Source: an uncultured Desulfuromonadales bacterium (GTDB lineage: Bacteria; Desulfobacterota; Desulfuromonadia; Desulfuromonadales; Trichloromonadaceae). Taken from it: a stretch of 38,011 nucleotides of DNA. The stretch is from NCBI GenBank assembly GCA_945787465.1, contig CALZIZ010000053.1, positions 1 to 38,011 on the forward strand. The letters are read 5' to 3'. A program made the translations under genes and the position numbers. The notes beneath the pieces are model-generated. The model was not told the origin of the DNA and made no database searches. It saw nothing but the letters and a program-made list of their open reading frames with translations. Below, piece by piece: positions 17,601 to 25,036 of the stretch (within the stretch, counting starts at the first letter, position 1; every line of letters begins with the position of its first letter).

Positions 17601-18154
17601 TCTCCGGGCATAACATCGGGGCCTCGTTGATCATGGGTTGGACCCGAACCTTCATCCAGGCCAAGGCACGGGACATCCAAAGTGCCAGCGAAACGTTGGG
17701 TGCTCTCAACGAGTTCTTCTATGAGGACCTCACCCGGGCCGAACTTTTCATCACCATGTTTTACCTTAAATTCAACCCCGCCACGCGCAAATTTTCCTTC
17801 GCCAGTGCTGGCCATAACCCACCGTTGATCTTGAGGGCAAAGGCCGATAATTGCCAACGACTCGATGCGGAAGGCTTGATTCTCGGCGTCATGCCGAAGG
17901 TTGATTTTGAGGAGAAATGGGCTCAGTTGCACCCGGGCGACCTTCTGCTGCTTTTCACCGATGGCATTACCGAGGCCGAAAGCCAGGCCGACACTTTCTT
18001 CGGGGAAGAGCGACTGGGAAACCTGCTGATAGAATATCGCGATCTTCCCCCGCAACAGATTGTAGACAACTTGATTCATCAGGGCCGGTTGTTTATCGGA
18101 GGAAAAACCTTCAACGATGATGTAACTCTGGTGATCATGCGGGTGGAAGAATAA
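14693..18154 (+). CDS. Sodium:solute symporter-GAF-PP2C phosphatase fusion
   Basis: This 1153-aa protein joins three modules. Residues about 85-615 are a multi-spanning SSS (PutP/CbrA-like) transporter: LLYFGLLFAVAYFADKR, YITSWTFYGSVGRASTSGLD, and many hydrophobic helices up to NGGAFVALSFFT. Residues about 740-902 are a GAF domain. Residues about 905-1150 are a SpoIIE/RsbU-type PP2C phosphatase with GGDYFDYL, IADVSGHNIGASL, SAGHNPPL and LLLFTDGITEAE, so the metal-binding Asp/Gly motifs are present. It is probably a membrane receptor that links solute sensing to serine/threonine dephosphorylation of a partner. The start is uncertain: GTG at 14693 has a poor ribosome binding site, and residues 1-50 do not look like the family. 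The dctPQM genes follow directly. Confidence 0.9.
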   Translation: MKILAKIAGRAKNDLSLNRSHHVPTLLWTAGRCVFLRLQRVKSTKSIFVYCLSLAVFFAPWALCSSVCLAATNGLDYLPRPSWPPVAILGAICLLYFGLLFAVAYFADKRREAGKSIISNPHIYALSLAVYITSWTFYGSVGRASTSGLDFLPMYLGPTLIAFTWWFLLRKMVRISKEQNIVSIADFISSRYGKSSFLGAVVTVFCVLGVMPSIALQLKAVAHTFDILTVPPEALGRGVKFLLPLLPPYIDTAFIAAFILGIFGVMFGARHLDSTERHEGLVAAIALESLVKITAFIAVGIFVSYELFDGVDDIFSHFTSYFPDRMHLLMLSTEQIPYSMWFSLTFISMMAFMCLPRQFHIMVVENSNEEHIKSAMWRFPTYMFLLSLFVIPIALGGIVLNGGDTTNADYFAIHLPLQAGYRWLAILVFIGGFSTSAGMVMVSSVAISTMMLNHLVMPLILKFKIKEYNISGLLINIKRLGIFAIIFLGYSYYKIIGESYALENIGLITFMAVVQFAPSFFAGLYWKNANRMGASVGMILGFIVWFYTLLIPSFVRYGWISGDILELGPFGLKLLRPLELFGLSGLDMWSHSLFWTLLFNGGAFVALSFFTKANENEKEQATKFVDVFRPRPKTMPLQRISKAPTIMEFIDLMAKFIGEKQANSAITQYLGKLEIDERGSLAEHELPDLKRFTERTLAGSVGAAPARIIIENYLATRGSKMEEVFDIFGSVSISRKAGREQLGVLHEATRLVASGAGLQTILDNLLELFRHQFKFDLCVIRLLDEEKQALTVRSQRGMSSEHLSESDRELNMQTYVGAAFLTNSALVVNDTDFLDKPAAALIIHREGIKSFAHAPITVEGEPIGVLSAFSRTAKGIFTEEFTQLFNSLAGQVGVAWRNARQTEKLIEAREQEREMQIARNIQLGLLPIRTPEIKGVSLAGTCVPAKEVGGDYFDYLPRDDNALDLVIADVSGHNIGASLIMGWTRTFIQAKARDIQSASETLGALNEFFYEDLTRAELFITMFYLKFNPATRKFSFASAGHNPPLILRAKADNCQRLDAEGLILGVMPKVDFEEKWAQLHPGDLLLLFTDGITEAESQADTFFGEERLGNLLIEYRDLPPQQIVDNLIHQGRLFIGGKTFNDDVTLVIMRVEE

Positions 18155-18206
18155 TAAACGGGTACTGACAAACCGACTCATCCAACGTTGAGAGAGGAGT
18201 GTTTCA

Positions 18207-19469
18207 ATGAAGGAAGACGGGCAAGAAGAAAACGCAAAGCAGGTCAGACAAGTCACCCGAAGGGAATTTGGCAAACTGGCAGGGACCTTTGGGCTGACGT
18301 CCGTCCTTTTAGGCCTTTCCAGCCTGACCAGGGCTGGGACCAGGCCCCCATCCACCGCAGAGATTGGGCAGGCCGCTTCGGCAATCAGTAAAAAGCGAAG
18401 CAAAAAGCAGGCAAAGCACAAGTTGATATTCGGCGGGTCAGGGTTTAACGAGGAAAATCTGAAAATCGAGCGGCAGGGCGCATTGTTTTTCATAGCCGAC
18501 CTTGAAGATCGGACCGACGGAGAGATTCAAATTGAGTTCCACGGCAACAATACGCTTTGCGGTCAGCTGAATTGCATCCAAAAGACCCAGCAGGGGATCG
18601 TGGATATCTATGCAGCATCAACCCAGAACTCAGCGGCAGTCGCGCCATATCTGAATGTACTCGACTTCGGATACCTCTGGCCCAACCGGGCTTCCCAATA
18701 TAATTTCTTCTATGACCCCCGAAGTGAAATACTTTTCCGGGGGCCCCTCCGCAAAAAGCACAAGATTCATTTTCTCTGGACCCACTGCGAACTCAGGGAC
18801 ATCCAGATGGGTTTGAAGTACAAGGAAAAGCCAAAGATCATGACCGTTGAGGCCTTAAAGGACACCAAATTACGAGTCACCGGCACACAGCTTGGCCGCA
18901 TTTCCATGCAATTGCTCGGGACAAACCCTGTCCCCCTCGCCTGGGAAGAGACCCTCGACGGACTTAAGTCGGGGTTGATCGACGGGGCAGAGACCTGGTC
19001 CAGTGCCGTGGCCTACGCCAATATGACCCCGTTTATTTCACAGGACGTTCGTTGCCAGTTCTTCTCAGGCAACGAACACACGGCGATGAACCTAAAGTCG
19101 TTTGAAAAATTAGGGCCCGAGTTGCAGGATGCGGTGATGGAGTCCGCCTACCTGACCCAGATTCATGTACAGGCGGCCAATGAGGCTGCCCTGCTCAGCA
19201 TTGTCGGCATCACCGACCCGCCATTGCCAGGGACCATTTTCGAGAAATATGGTGTTAGAAACTGCATCTGGCCGCAGAGCGAACTCGAGAAGGCCGAGCA
19301 CATGGTTTCCCCCAGGCACAACCCCAAGCCGTGGGAAAAATGGAGGGAGCGGCTGAACAAATGGGCTGGGGACGTCGATATTTTTGAGGAACTCTATGCA
19401 ATCGCCAGAGAAGTTCCCAAAGATATGCAGGCGATCGATGTGGACCCAAGGCGCTGGTGGAAAGGTTGA
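18207..19469 (+). CDS. dctP: TRAP transporter solute-binding protein, DctP family
   Basis: This 420-aa protein has a twin-arginine signal (TRREFGKLAGTFGLTSVLL at about residues 17-35), so it is probably exported folded by Tat. The mature part fits the DctP fold: SRLEDR-like region FFIADLEDRTDGEIQIEFHG, the ligand-site segment LRVTGTQLGRISMQLLGTNP, and GLIDGAETWSSAVAY. It would bind an organic acid or similar solute in the periplasm and deliver it to DctQM. GAGAGGAG precedes the start by a suitable distance. It is 52 bp downstream of the symporter-phosphatase fusion and 30 bp upstream of dctQ. The ligand cannot be deduced. Confidence 0.9.
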   Translation: MKEDGQEENAKQVRQVTRREFGKLAGTFGLTSVLLGLSSLTRAGTRPPSTAEIGQAASAISKKRSKKQAKHKLIFGGSGFNEENLKIERQGALFFIADLEDRTDGEIQIEFHGNNTLCGQLNCIQKTQQGIVDIYAASTQNSAAVAPYLNVLDFGYLWPNRASQYNFFYDPRSEILFRGPLRKKHKIHFLWTHCELRDIQMGLKYKEKPKIMTVEALKDTKLRVTGTQLGRISMQLLGTNPVPLAWEETLDGLKSGLIDGAETWSSAVAYANMTPFISQDVRCQFFSGNEHTAMNLKSFEKLGPELQDAVMESAYLTQIHVQAANEAALLSIVGITDPPLPGTIFEKYGVRNCIWPQSELEKAEHMVSPRHNPKPWEKWRERLNKWAGDVDIFEELYAIAREVPKDMQAIDVDPRRWWKG

Positions 19470-19499
19470 ACCTTTTGCAATCGAAGGGATGATGCCATC

Positions 19500-20030
19500 A
19501 TGACATGGATAAAGCTCATTTTACACTACCTGGATGAGAACATCGAAAAACACATTATGTTCTTAACCTATGCGGCCTGCGCCTGCATCATATGCGGATC
19601 GGTCATTGATCGGTTCGTTTTCAAACATCAAGCGCCCTGGAGCAGCACACTGCCAGTCTATCTTTTTCTTTGGTTCACCTGGATTGGAGCCTCGTACAAC
19701 ACGAAAAAACGCACCAACCTGGTCTTTATCGAAATACGCCAACGGCTTCCCTACAAGGTCCAGTTTGGCCTGCAGATGCTCGACTCCGTTCTGTGGGTTA
19801 CGTTTGCATCGATCGTCATCTATTACTCCTGGGAAGTCGTTATGCTGCAGCGGGAGAACTTCAGCCTGGTGGCAGGGACCGACGATTTACAATTATGGCC
19901 ATTCTATCTGGCCGTGCCCTTTTCCTGGAGCCTGCTGGTCTTCAGGGTCATTCAGAACACCGTCCAGGATATCGTTCACTTTATCAACAAAGAACCGTTT
20001 GTTCTGGTGGGTGAGTTCCACGGTGACTGA
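19500..20030 (+). CDS. dctQ: TRAP transporter small permease subunit, DctQ family
   Basis: This 176-aa protein has about four predicted membrane helices. These are around YAACACIICGSVIDRFVF, TLPVYLFLWFTWIGASY, LDSVLWVTFASIVIYYSW and LWPFYLAVPFSWSLLVF. The cytoplasmic stretch NTKKRTNLVFIEIRQRLP corresponds to the conserved DctQ loop. It forms the small membrane subunit that partners DctM in sodium-driven TRAP uptake. It sits between dctP and dctM in the expected order. Confidence 0.88.
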   Translation: MTWIKLILHYLDENIEKHIMFLTYAACACIICGSVIDRFVFKHQAPWSSTLPVYLFLWFTWIGASYNTKKRTNLVFIEIRQRLPYKVQFGLQMLDSVLWVTFASIVIYYSWEVVMLQRENFSLVAGTDDLQLWPFYLAVPFSWSLLVFRVIQNTVQDIVHFINKEPFVLVGEFHGD

Positions 20031-20055
20031 CGGTTTCTAAGCAAGGGAAATTGTT

Positions 20056-21326
20056 ATGGACGCATTTTTGATAACAATTTCGACGGTGGGGGCAATTGCC
20101 TTTTTCGCCCTGGGAGTACCGATTCTGCTCTGTATCGGCTTATGGGTGGTCGCGGCGAGCCTCATCACCGGTTTTACCATTGCCAATATCGGTGTGACGG
20201 CCTTTGAAGGGATTAACAGTTTTGCCCTGCTGGCGATGCCTCTGTTTATATTGACCGGCGACCTGATCCGCGAGGCAGGCATTGCCAAAAGAATGGCCAA
20301 ACTCGCGTATGAAACCCTCGGTTGGATTCGGGGAGGCCTGGGCATGGCCACGATTGCGGCATGCGGCATGTTTGCGGCTATCAGCGGGTCAAACTCGGCC
20401 ACCACCGCCACCATCGGCTCGATCATGCACCCGGAGATGAAAAAGAGTGGATACAACCCCAGCTTTTCCGCAGCAACGGCCGCTGCCGGAGGAACGGTCG
20501 GCATTATAATTCCGCCGAGTATCATATTCATCATTTACGGTTTTTTGCTGAACCTCTCCATCGCCGATCTTTTTCTCGCAGGGCTGCTGCCGGGCCTTAT
20601 CATGGTGTTCTGTATGATGCTGGCTTGCCATATTGTCTGCAGGATCAACAAGTGGGGAACCATTCAGGTTTTCAGCCCTAAAAGAGTCGCCAAAGCGGCT
20701 TGGGATTCCAACCTTGGGTTCATCGCCATTTTTGTGGTCCTCTACGGCATCTATACCGGGAAATTTTCACCCACCGAGGCCGCGGGTGTAATGGCGGGAT
20801 TCTGCTTGTTATCGGGTCTGTTTTTGACCCGGAAGATCCGCTTCCGCAATATCCCCCGCATCATGCTGCGAAGTGGCCAGGTCAACGGATTTCTGGCGTC
20901 TCCGTAGTCATGCAGCAACTGCTTTCCGTCATGGGGGCGCAGGAAGCGATCACAAAATTTGTCTACAGCCTCGGCGGCTACTATCCCATGCTGTTCGGTA
21001 TGATGCTCATCGTTCTGGTGGCCGGAACCTTTCTCGAGTCCCTCCCCAATACCATCATCCTTGCCCCAGTCCTGGCACCTATCGCTATGAGTATCGGGGT
21101 CGATCCGATTCACTTCGCCGTCATCTTCCTTGTCGGCGATGCCGTGGGATTCATCACCCCTCCCTATGGCCTGAACCTGTACGTGGCCAGCGGAATCACC
21201 GGCATCCCCTATTTCCGATTGTTGAAATATACCCTTCCCTATTTGCTGGCCCTGTTGTTGGCCTGGTTGCTCATAGCCCTTGCTCCCTGGCTTTCACTTG
21301 GTCTTCTGAGCCTGTATGGAAGTTGA
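20056..21326 (+). pseudogene. dctM: TRAP transporter large permease DctM, frameshifted
   Basis: The first frame (20056-20907) gives the N-terminal two thirds: GINSFALLAMPLFILTGDL, CGMFAAISGSNSATTATIG, GGTVGIIIPPSIIFIIYGF, then SGQVNGFLASP and a TAG. A second frame continues the protein as VSVVMQQLLSVMGAQEAI, GTFLESLPNTIILAPVLAP and FITPPYGLNLYVASGI to the TGA at 21326. Adding one base near 20886-20892 restores a protein of about 424 aa, the normal DctM size. All other family blocks are intact, so this is either a very recent mutation or a one-base sequence error. If real, the transporter has no complete channel subunit. Confidence 0.88.
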
Positions 21327-21510
21327 TGGACGTTTTGCTAAAGCAATGGCGTATTGCCATAATGACCCGGAAGCTTCATATCCGGCTCTTGCCGCAACCT
21401 TCGTTGTCGATGGCCATGGCACCATCACCTATGCTTTTGTTACTGCGGATTTTACTTTGCGTGCAGAGCCGACGGAGGTCGTCAAAGTGCTTGAGTCAAT
21501 GGTGAAGTGA
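21316..21510 (+). pseudogene. C-terminal fragment of a peroxiredoxin-like protein
   Basis: The frame reads AATFVVDGHGTITYAFVTADFTLRAEPTEV and ends at a TGA. This matches the end of the AhpC/TSA-like peroxiredoxins, where TFVIDRDGIIRYAFVDPDYT-RAEP is typical. The thioredoxin-fold start and the peroxidatic Cys are absent. The apparent ATG at 21316 overlaps the end of dctM and has no ribosome binding site, so it is probably a remnant. An AhpD-like gene follows, so a peroxide-defence gene pair may once have stood here. Confidence 0.6.
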
Positions 21511-21559
21511 AAAGGTCAGGGTAGAAAAAAGACCAATGAGCCTATATAGGAGAAAGTGC

Positions 21560-22108
21560 ATGGGTTCATTTAAGATTCACGATTTAGACTCTGCGCCAGA
21601 AGGCAGTAAGCCGTTGTTGGCAAAATCACAAAAAGAAAACGGGATGCTTCCCAATCTGCATGGTGTCATGGCCAAAGCTCCTGGCCTTTTGGAGGGCTAT
21701 CAACTTCTGCACAAAATATTTCAAGACTCATCATTCAACGCAGAAGAGCTCACTGTTGTGTGGCAAACCATCAATGTAGAGCACAATTGTACCTACTGCA
21801 TATGCGCCCATACTGGCATTGCCCATATGATGAAATTGGACCCGGCTCTGACGGAGGCCCTTAGAAACAGAGAGCCGATGCCGACAGAAAAACTACAGGT
21901 GCTGCAGGACACAACACTGGCCATGGTTCGTAAGCGCGGCGAACTATCCGATGAAGATATCGCGACGTTTTATGCTGCAGGGTATGAGCAGAGACAACTG
22001 TTGGAAATCGTACTGGGCCTTGCCCAAAAAGTAATGAGCAACTACGTCAATCATATTGCGGAAACGCCGACTGACACTGTTTTCAAGAAACTCGCCTGGC
22101 AGAAATAA
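21560..22108 (+). CDS. AhpD/carboxymuconolactone decarboxylase-like protein
   Basis: The 182-aa product has the AhpD-type motif E74-x2-C77-x2-C80-x3-H84 (EHNCTYCICAH), the redox centre used for thiol-dependent peroxidase or reductant transfer. The rest is helical as in the CMD fold, with LPNLHGVMAKAPGLLEGY near the N-terminus. The start at 21560 has GGAG upstream; an ATG at 21536 lacks one. It follows a peroxiredoxin fragment and precedes a TetR-regulated redox unit, which suggests oxidative or electrophile stress. The substrate is unknown. Confidence 0.85.
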   Translation: MGSFKIHDLDSAPEGSKPLLAKSQKENGMLPNLHGVMAKAPGLLEGYQLLHKIFQDSSFNAEELTVVWQTINVEHNCTYCICAHTGIAHMMKLDPALTEALRNREPMPTEKLQVLQDTTLAMVRKRGELSDEDIATFYAAGYEQRQLLEIVLGLAQKVMSNYVNHIAETPTDTVFKKLAWQK

Positions 22109-22116
22109 AACCTACC

Positions 22117-22155
22117 CCTATTGGGCACGCGAACTCCATTCGCGTGCCCAATAGG
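22117..22155. terminator. Perfect 17-bp hairpin after the AhpD-like gene
   Basis: CCTATTGGGCACGCGAA pairs perfectly with TTCGCGTGCCCAATAGG around a 5-nt loop. There is no T-run on either side, so termination by this hairpin alone is uncertain. It may instead stabilise the mRNA or be a mobile palindrome. Confidence 0.55.
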
Positions 22156-22285
22156 CTCAAGTGATTCAACCTATGTGCCCGCTGGTGGCTAAAAAACTCT
22201 TCCTGCTTATGCGGACCGAAGCTCAGCCTTGCGCCTCAACTGAAAAAGAGGAGACTTTCTCCAGATGAGCCTTGAGGAAAAAAAG

Positions 22286-22332
22286 TTGACTTGGAAATGT
22301 AGCACCTGCTAACTTGTTGGTTGTCCAACCAA
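22286..22332 (+). promoter_or_regulatory. tetR promoter with operator
   Basis: A TTGACT (22286-22291) stands 18 bp before a weak TAACTT. The palindrome TTGGTTG-TC-CAACCAA (22317-22332) follows, ending 15 bp before the tetR start. The core GGTTG-N2-CAACC recurs upstream of the next gene at 22958-22969, which marks it as the likely TetR binding site and indicates autoregulation. Confidence 0.7.
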
Positions 22333-22346
22333 TACTGGAGCGTACG

Positions 22347-22901
22347 ATGCGAAAAAGTGACAAAAAAGAGCGCCTGCTCAAAGCGGCCAAACATCTAATT
22401 TACAAACAAGGCTTCCACCACACAACACTTGCCCAGATCTCCCAGGAATCGGGTATTTCGCTTGGCAATCTGTACTACTACTTCAAGACAAAAGAAGAAA
22501 TTCTTTCAGCTGTAACCAAGAATCAAGCAGAAAAGTTTCAAGCTTTTACAAACGACTTGGAGCAGGATCCCGATCCGAAGAACAGGTTGTTCGGCTTTTT
22601 GGACGTTGTCATTACCGCCCGTAGCAACATAGCCAACTATGGATGCCCTATCGGAAGCCTCTCTCAGGAGCTCAGCAAAACGGCTGAAAACGGTTTGGAC
22701 GATTCGCTTAACCTCTTGAAGAGATATGTTGATTGGGCCTCAGAGCAGTTTCAGCTCATGGGGAGGCAAGATGCGAAAACGCTGGGTCGGCAGTTTATCG
22801 CCAACCTTCAAGGTGCCAGTCTTCTAGCCAGTGCTTTGAATGACTCCGAGGTATTTGTTGAACAGGTCAAACGGGTCAAAGGTTGGGTGGAATTACTCTG
22901 A
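22347..22901 (+). CDS. TetR-family transcriptional regulator
   Basis: The 184-aa product has a standard N-terminal TetR helix-turn-helix: ERLLKAAKHLIYKQGFHHTT, then ISQESGISLGNLYYYFKTKE at about residues 30-50. The C-terminal half is helical, with the segment NYGCPIGSLSQEL seen in a subgroup of TetR proteins that control redox or quinone-responsive genes. The start at 22347 has GGAG upstream; an in-frame upstream ATG at 22314 would overlap the operator. Palindromes with the same core lie in front of this gene and the next one, so it probably represses both. Confidence 0.9.
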   Translation: MRKSDKKERLLKAAKHLIYKQGFHHTTLAQISQESGISLGNLYYYFKTKEEILSAVTKNQAEKFQAFTNDLEQDPDPKNRLFGFLDVVITARSNIANYGCPIGSLSQELSKTAENGLDDSLNLLKRYVDWASEQFQLMGRQDAKTLGRQFIANLQGASLLASALNDSEVFVEQVKRVKGWVELL

Positions 22902-22956
22902 GTTTTTTGCACACAAAAAGATTGGATAGCCAACCTTATATTTTTCGGTCAAATTA

Positions 22957-22971
22957 GGTTGGTCAACCAAC
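22957..22971. promoter_or_regulatory. Second TetR operator
   Basis: GGTTGGTCAACCAAC contains the core GGTTG-N2-CAACC seen upstream of tetR. It lies about 42 bp before the ferredoxin-nitroreductase start. A related sequence, TTGG-ATAG-CCAA, lies at 22923-22934. Confidence 0.65.
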
Positions 22972-23012
22972 AAGAAGAGTCGACTGGAGAAAAAAAGGAA
23001 AGAGGAGGAATT

Positions 23013-23408
23013 ATGCTGCAATTACAGATCGCTAGAGACACTTGTACCAAGTGTGGGCTGTGTGCAAAAGATTGTGTTACCAACATTATCGACCTGGATT
23101 CCGGTTATCCCCATATTCCAGCGGAAAAAGAGAAGTTCTGCCTCAAGTGTAAGCACTGCTTGGCGATCTGTCCCACGGCAGCACTGTCGATTCTCGGCAA
23201 AAAACCGGAGCAAAGCCGGGAATTGAAAGGGAACCTCCCAGACCCGCAGCAACTCGAAACCCTGATCAAGGGACGGCGTTCGATTCGACACTATAAGAAT
23301 GAAAATTTGGAACCGGAACTCATGCAACGGCTGCTCTATCTCACTATTCGTGGAAACTTACAGGCGTCAGTCTATCGATATTGCACGGGAGCTAGGTCTT
23401 CCTCTTGA
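23013..23408 (+). pseudogene. Ferredoxin-nitroreductase fusion, truncated
   Basis: The start at 23013 follows AGGAGG. Residues 11-21 and 43-53 hold two [4Fe-4S] motifs: CTKCGLCAKDC and CLKCKHCLAIC. Then LETLIKGRRSIRHYKNENLE begins a nitroreductase domain, with the Arg/Ser-Arg segment that binds FMN phosphate. In this family the flavin domain normally runs for another 150 or more residues, but here it stops after RLLYLTIRG and the frame ends 20 residues later. The sequence then joins a MoaD-like fragment in another frame. The Fe-S part could still be translated; the reductase cannot work. Confidence 0.8.
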
Positions 23409-23559
23409 AAAGATCGGTCATGTTTTCTGCAACAATACCGCCTATGGCCTGGAGCACCTTGTCCGACCGGGGGACCGGGTCACGTTTGTGTCGCCATGGG
23501 TCGCGGGAAAGGCCCAAAAGCCGGCTGATCGACCTTATTTGGGCGGCAAAAAGAAGTGA
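23350..23559 (+). pseudogene. MoaD/ThiS-like beta-grasp fragment
   Basis: The frame reads SIDIARELGLPLEKIGHVFC, then NNTAYGLEHLVRPGDRVTFV. This is the second half of a ubiquitin-like MoaD/ThiS fold, where LGIP-EEVG-V-VNG and L-DGDRV are typical. The C-terminal Gly-Gly needed for sulfur transfer is not present; the frame ends in a Lys-rich tail. There is no start codon with a ribosome binding site for this part. It appears to have been joined to the truncated nitroreductase by a deletion at about 23345. Confidence 0.55.
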
Positions 23560-23605
23560 ATTATATAAGATTAGTAGACAGACCCACCAACAATAGGAGG
23601 CCCTC

Positions 23606-24295
23606 ATGCAAACAACGCTGGCTTTTGACGTTTATGGAACTTTGATCAACACACACGGTGTACTTACCGCACTCGAAAAACAGGTTGGCGATAATGCGAA
23701 AGCTTTTTCGAACACATGGAGAGACAAACAATTAGAGTATTCGTTTCGTAAAGGTCTGATGCAAAACTACGAAACCTTTGCCGTGTGTACAAGCCAGGCC
23801 CTTGATTACACATGCGCTTATTATGGAACCGATCTGAGCGACAAGCAGAAAAAAGAGCTGATGAGCACTTATCGCATCCTCCCCGCTTTTGACGACGTTA
23901 AAGAAGGACTGATCCAATTGAAGGCTGCGGACTTTCGTCTCTTTGCCTTTTCCAATGGCGCAGCAGATGCTCTCGAAGTTTTGCTGAACAATGCCGGAAT
24001 ACGGGACTTGTTTCTCGGCGTCGTCAGTGTAGATGACATCAAGTCATTCAAACCTAACCCGGCTGTATATAGTCACTTCCTCAGACAATCAAAGTCGACC
24101 GGGAGCAGTGCATGGTTGATTTCGAGCAATCCGTTTGATGTCATCGGATCGATTTCGGCAGGGATGAAATCTGCCTGGATCCAGCGTTCTCCAGAGGCCG
24201 TTTTTGATCCCTGGGGAATAGAGCCAACAATTACTGTTAGAAGTCTGATTGAACTGAAGGAACAAATTACAAACTTTGAAGGATCACAATCATGA
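23606..24295 (+). CDS. HAD-superfamily hydrolase, type II haloacid dehalogenase-like
   Basis: The 229-aa product has the HAD motif I AFDVYGTLINTHG with nucleophile Asp8, motif II FAFSNGAAD, and the motif III Lys in KSFKPNPAVYSH. The late block LISSNPFDVIGSISAGMKSAW corresponds to SSNAWDVAGA in L-2-haloacid dehalogenases, with the usual W replaced by F. Length also fits that subgroup (about 230 aa). It would hydrolyse a 2-haloacid by inversion or act as a phosphatase; the sequence does not decide. GGAGG lies 6-7 nt before the ATG. Its stop overlaps the start of the Crp/Fnr gene (ATGA), so the two are translationally coupled. Confidence 0.85.
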   Translation: MQTTLAFDVYGTLINTHGVLTALEKQVGDNAKAFSNTWRDKQLEYSFRKGLMQNYETFAVCTSQALDYTCAYYGTDLSDKQKKELMSTYRILPAFDDVKEGLIQLKAADFRLFAFSNGAADALEVLLNNAGIRDLFLGVVSVDDIKSFKPNPAVYSHFLRQSKSTGSSAWLISSNPFDVIGSISAGMKSAWIQRSPEAVFDPWGIEPTITVRSLIELKEQITNFEGSQS

Positions 24296-25002
24296 GTGAG
24301 AGCAGCTGCCTGTGCGAAAAAATCGCCGGTCCCGGCGCAGAGCTCCACCCCAAGTGCTTTGGGCATATTTGGCTGTTCGAGGGCGCGCCCCCCGAAGCAT
24401 GGGATACGATCAGTGAAGACCTGGTGCGCAAGAAATGCGCCGCCGAAGACGTCATCTTTCGTCAAGGGGAATCCGCCGAGTCGATGTACCTCATCAAAAT
24501 GGGCTCGGTCAAAATCTGGAAGGTCGATGAAGAGGGGCGTGAACTAACCCTCGATATCCGCAAAGCGGGGGACTTGTTGGGCGAGAGCATCCTCATCAAA
24601 GAAGGGGATTACCCGGTTTATGCCTCGGCCCTCACACCGGCATTGATCTGCGGTGTTGATCGCCCAACCTTTGAAAAACTCGTGGAAGCTCACCCACAGG
24701 TCGGGCTGGCGGTGATCCGCAACCTCTCTAAGCGAATCGATTTTCTGACCGGCAAACTGGGCGCTCTTTCAGAGCCGAGTATCGAAGAGAGGCTCTACAA
24801 GGTGCTGCTCAACGTGGCCGAACAGGTGGGGACCCCCGAGTCGGGCGGCTGGAGTATCGCCTTTCCACTGACCCATGAAGAGATCGGTTTTTTGGTCGGA
24901 GCACACCGGGTCAGTATCACCAGGGCGCTGAAAAAGCTGAAAGACTTAGGAAAAGTGAAAAGCCAAGGCAAGTATATCTTCGTCGCACGTTCCGCGGCGT
25001 GA
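24292..25002 (+). CDS. Crp/Fnr-family transcriptional regulator
   Basis: The 236-aa product has a cyclic-nucleotide-binding-type sensor fold (about 45-140: EDVIFRQGESAESMYLIKMG, GDLLGESILI) and a winged helix C-terminus with LTHEEIGFLVGAHRVSITRA. The N-terminus carries Cys6, Cys8 and Cys22, and there is another Cys in ALICGVD. The spacing differs from FNR (Cx2Cx5C), but such a set could bind an Fe-S cluster or act as a redox switch; this is inference. A dyad, TTTGTA-N8-TACAAA, lies 35-54 bp downstream of the gene, in front of the flavoprotein gene, and is its most likely target. Confidence 0.88.
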   Translation: MSESSCLCEKIAGPGAELHPKCFGHIWLFEGAPPEAWDTISEDLVRKKCAAEDVIFRQGESAESMYLIKMGSVKIWKVDEEGRELTLDIRKAGDLLGESILIKEGDYPVYASALTPALICGVDRPTFEKLVEAHPQVGLAVIRNLSKRIDFLTGKLGALSEPSIEERLYKVLLNVAEQVGTPESGGWSIAFPLTHEEIGFLVGAHRVSITRALKKLKDLGKVKSQGKYIFVARSAA

Positions 25003-25036
25003 CATTTTTCATTTGCTTCTTTTGACAAAAAAGAAC

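Noticed and set aside
17558-18493. 311-codon minus-strand frame opposite the PP2C domain
   Set aside because: It spans the end of one gene and the start of another on the opposite strand and has no known domain.
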